Positions 63,065 through 64,000 of a stretch of 64,000 bases of DNA are shown here, one piece after another. The DNA comes from Sphingobium sp. WTD-1 (GTDB lineage Bacteria > Pseudomonadota > Alphaproteobacteria > Sphingomonadales > Sphingomonadaceae). How positions within the stretch are numbered: position 1 is the stretch's first letter; each line of letters begins with the position of its first letter. The DNA lies in assembly GCF_030128825.1 (NCBI RefSeq), contig NZ_CP119127.1:354001-418000 (forward strand). The letters run 5' to 3'. Made by a program: the position numbers and the translations under genes. The notes below the pieces were generated by a model. The model did no database searches and was not told the DNA's origin. It worked only from the letters and a program-made list of their open reading frames with translations.

Positions 63065-63281
63065 GCGGGCTGGAAGACGGTTCGACGGTCCATATCTATC
63101 TTCGGATCAGATCGAGCGCCAAGGGCATATTCTTGAACTTGCCATAGCCCGATTGGGCTCTCAGGGCGCCATCGCATTTCTGAACGGCGAAGAGCCCGGC
63201 CTCGGCGGCCGACCACTAGATATCGCGGTAAAAAGCTCTTCGGGGCTTGAGGCGGTAAAGCGAATTCTCGAAGAACTCTGA
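63048..63281 (+). CDS. ParS/MbcA (DUF2384)-like small protein, 77 aa
   Basis: The C-terminal part AIAFLNGEEPGLGGRPLDIA, then SSGLEAVKRILEEL, matches the MbcA/ParS/Xre antitoxin C-terminal pattern ('--FL--PNP-LGG-TPL-L---- G---V---L'). The N-terminal helix-turn-helix expected in full Xre-type antitoxins is short or missing. A partner RES-domain toxin is not seen downstream. ATG 63048 overlaps the preceding gene. It may be an orphan or domesticated antitoxin. Confidence 0.66.
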   Translation: MSILIKRAGRRFDGPYLSSDQIERQGHILELAIARLGSQGAIAFLNGEEPGLGGRPLDIAVKSSSGLEAVKRILEEL

Positions 63282-64000
63282 TAGATATTGTCAGATTTAT
63301 CATTGATGCTTTTGCGCTTAAGCATCCGCGCATCGTTGTCCGATGGCCAAGGGCTGGGTCACGAACAGCGCAAGGTCGCGCTGATGAATATGCGGAACCC
63401 CGACCATAAGCCAACAAGCTTGGGATGCAGTCCAGCACCGTCATCTCCACTGTCAAGGCGATGGGTATGAAGGCAGTTCCATTGGGCCGGCGGCAAAACA
63501 GGCGTGGATGGGCAGGGGAAGGCAGCCCGCCAGGCCATCCATGGTCATGAGCGGGCGCTGCATTTGCTGTCAGCGCCAGGTGAGCGAGCGCATTTCTTGG
63601 TTGCCAACCAATTATGCCGAATTCTCGAACAGAGTGGAGGAGCAGCATATTGGATGATGGGGACGATCTGAAGATCGGTGAATTATGAAAATCTATAAAA
63701 CGTCTTATGATATTAAATAGATATCAAAGTGAATATGGTATAATATGATTATTTTTAAAATAATTAAGAGCGTTCTACATATTTGATCTCAAATATCATG
63801 CATTATATTTTATAAAATATCGTTGCTATGCCGATCCAATAATTCTTAAGGTTTTTCATGTGATTTCAAAATTAAATCATGGACTTTGAGAATATTATTT
63901 GATAAACACAATTATTGCGCGAAATTTGCTGCAAGCATTCGCCGTGACAGAGAGACCAACGTGCTCCCGCTTGCCAGCTGAGGGAGCCCATCCGTGGAAG
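63282..64000. other. 719-bp AT-rich region without recognisable genes
   Basis: From about 63660 to 63920 the sequence is strongly AT-rich and non-coding. A short open frame near 63504-63659 (plus, GTG start) encodes ARQAIHGHERALHLLSAPGE and onward, but it has no recognised family. An antisense open frame (63061-63648) overlaps the ParS-like gene and is likely a shadow. No tRNA or integrase is seen up to the window end. Confidence 0.5.

Overview
The window looks like a chromosomal segment of a GC-rich sphingomonad (Sphingobium, Sphingomonas or a close relative). The evidence is the gene content: several TonB-dependent receptors, an operon for late B12 assembly, a purA/hisZ/serA/serC block typical of the order, sphingomonad-type small proteins, and a lasso-peptide locus of the proteobacterial isopeptidase type. 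No 16S gene or other marker is present, so the genus is inferred.

Layout. 1-2956: end of a prophage or phage remnant (tail-region proteins, a D12-class adenine methylase, an AT-rich HEPN-like gene). 3147-4600: nickel/cobalt efflux pair dmeR-dmeF with an operator on the dmeR start codon. 4773-11468: housekeeping and accessory genes (DUF442 phosphatase, RecQ, serine hydrolase, PhzF isomerase, SLC13 permease). 11647-15878: minus-strand run of a DnaJ-like gene, then coupled yihY-fabI-orf-aroC, in which an AT-rich foreign-looking gene sits between two essential genes. 16015-20841: pdxH, a dicarboxylate symporter, bestrophin, FMN reductase, GH43. 20850-27576: purA, hisZ, serA, serC and an esterase with a shifted signal peptide. 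27736-30996: extensin-like lipoprotein, LOG-family protein, HAD nucleotidase, dapD. 31025-39364: cobalamin block of seven coupled assembly genes plus btuB behind a cobalamin riboswitch, with btuF divergent. 39377-50259: peptidases, tRNA-Thr, a TonB receptor and a Tat-exported molybdenum aldehyde oxidase (paoABC type). 50597-50701: tRNA-Gly with its terminator.

The most interesting part lies to the right of tRNA-Gly (50672-64000). ECF sigma factor, FecR, TonB receptor and lasso isopeptidase run rightward. They converge, 8 bp apart, on leftward lasso cyclase (C) and leader peptidase/RRE (B) genes. The precursor gene (A) is not visible as one ORF because a 1322-bp IS256-family element with perfect 32-bp ends and a 9-bp target duplication sits inside codon 39. 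Removing the element and one duplication restores a 45-codon precursor: a 21-residue leader with Thr at -2 and a 24-residue core with Gly1 and Asp8/Asp9. With the element in place, the 5' part of the gene reads into the IS and encodes a core with an IS-derived tail.

The last 2.6 kb is AT-richer and holds a cold-shock gene, two small genes (one ParS/MbcA antitoxin-like) and mostly non-coding DNA.
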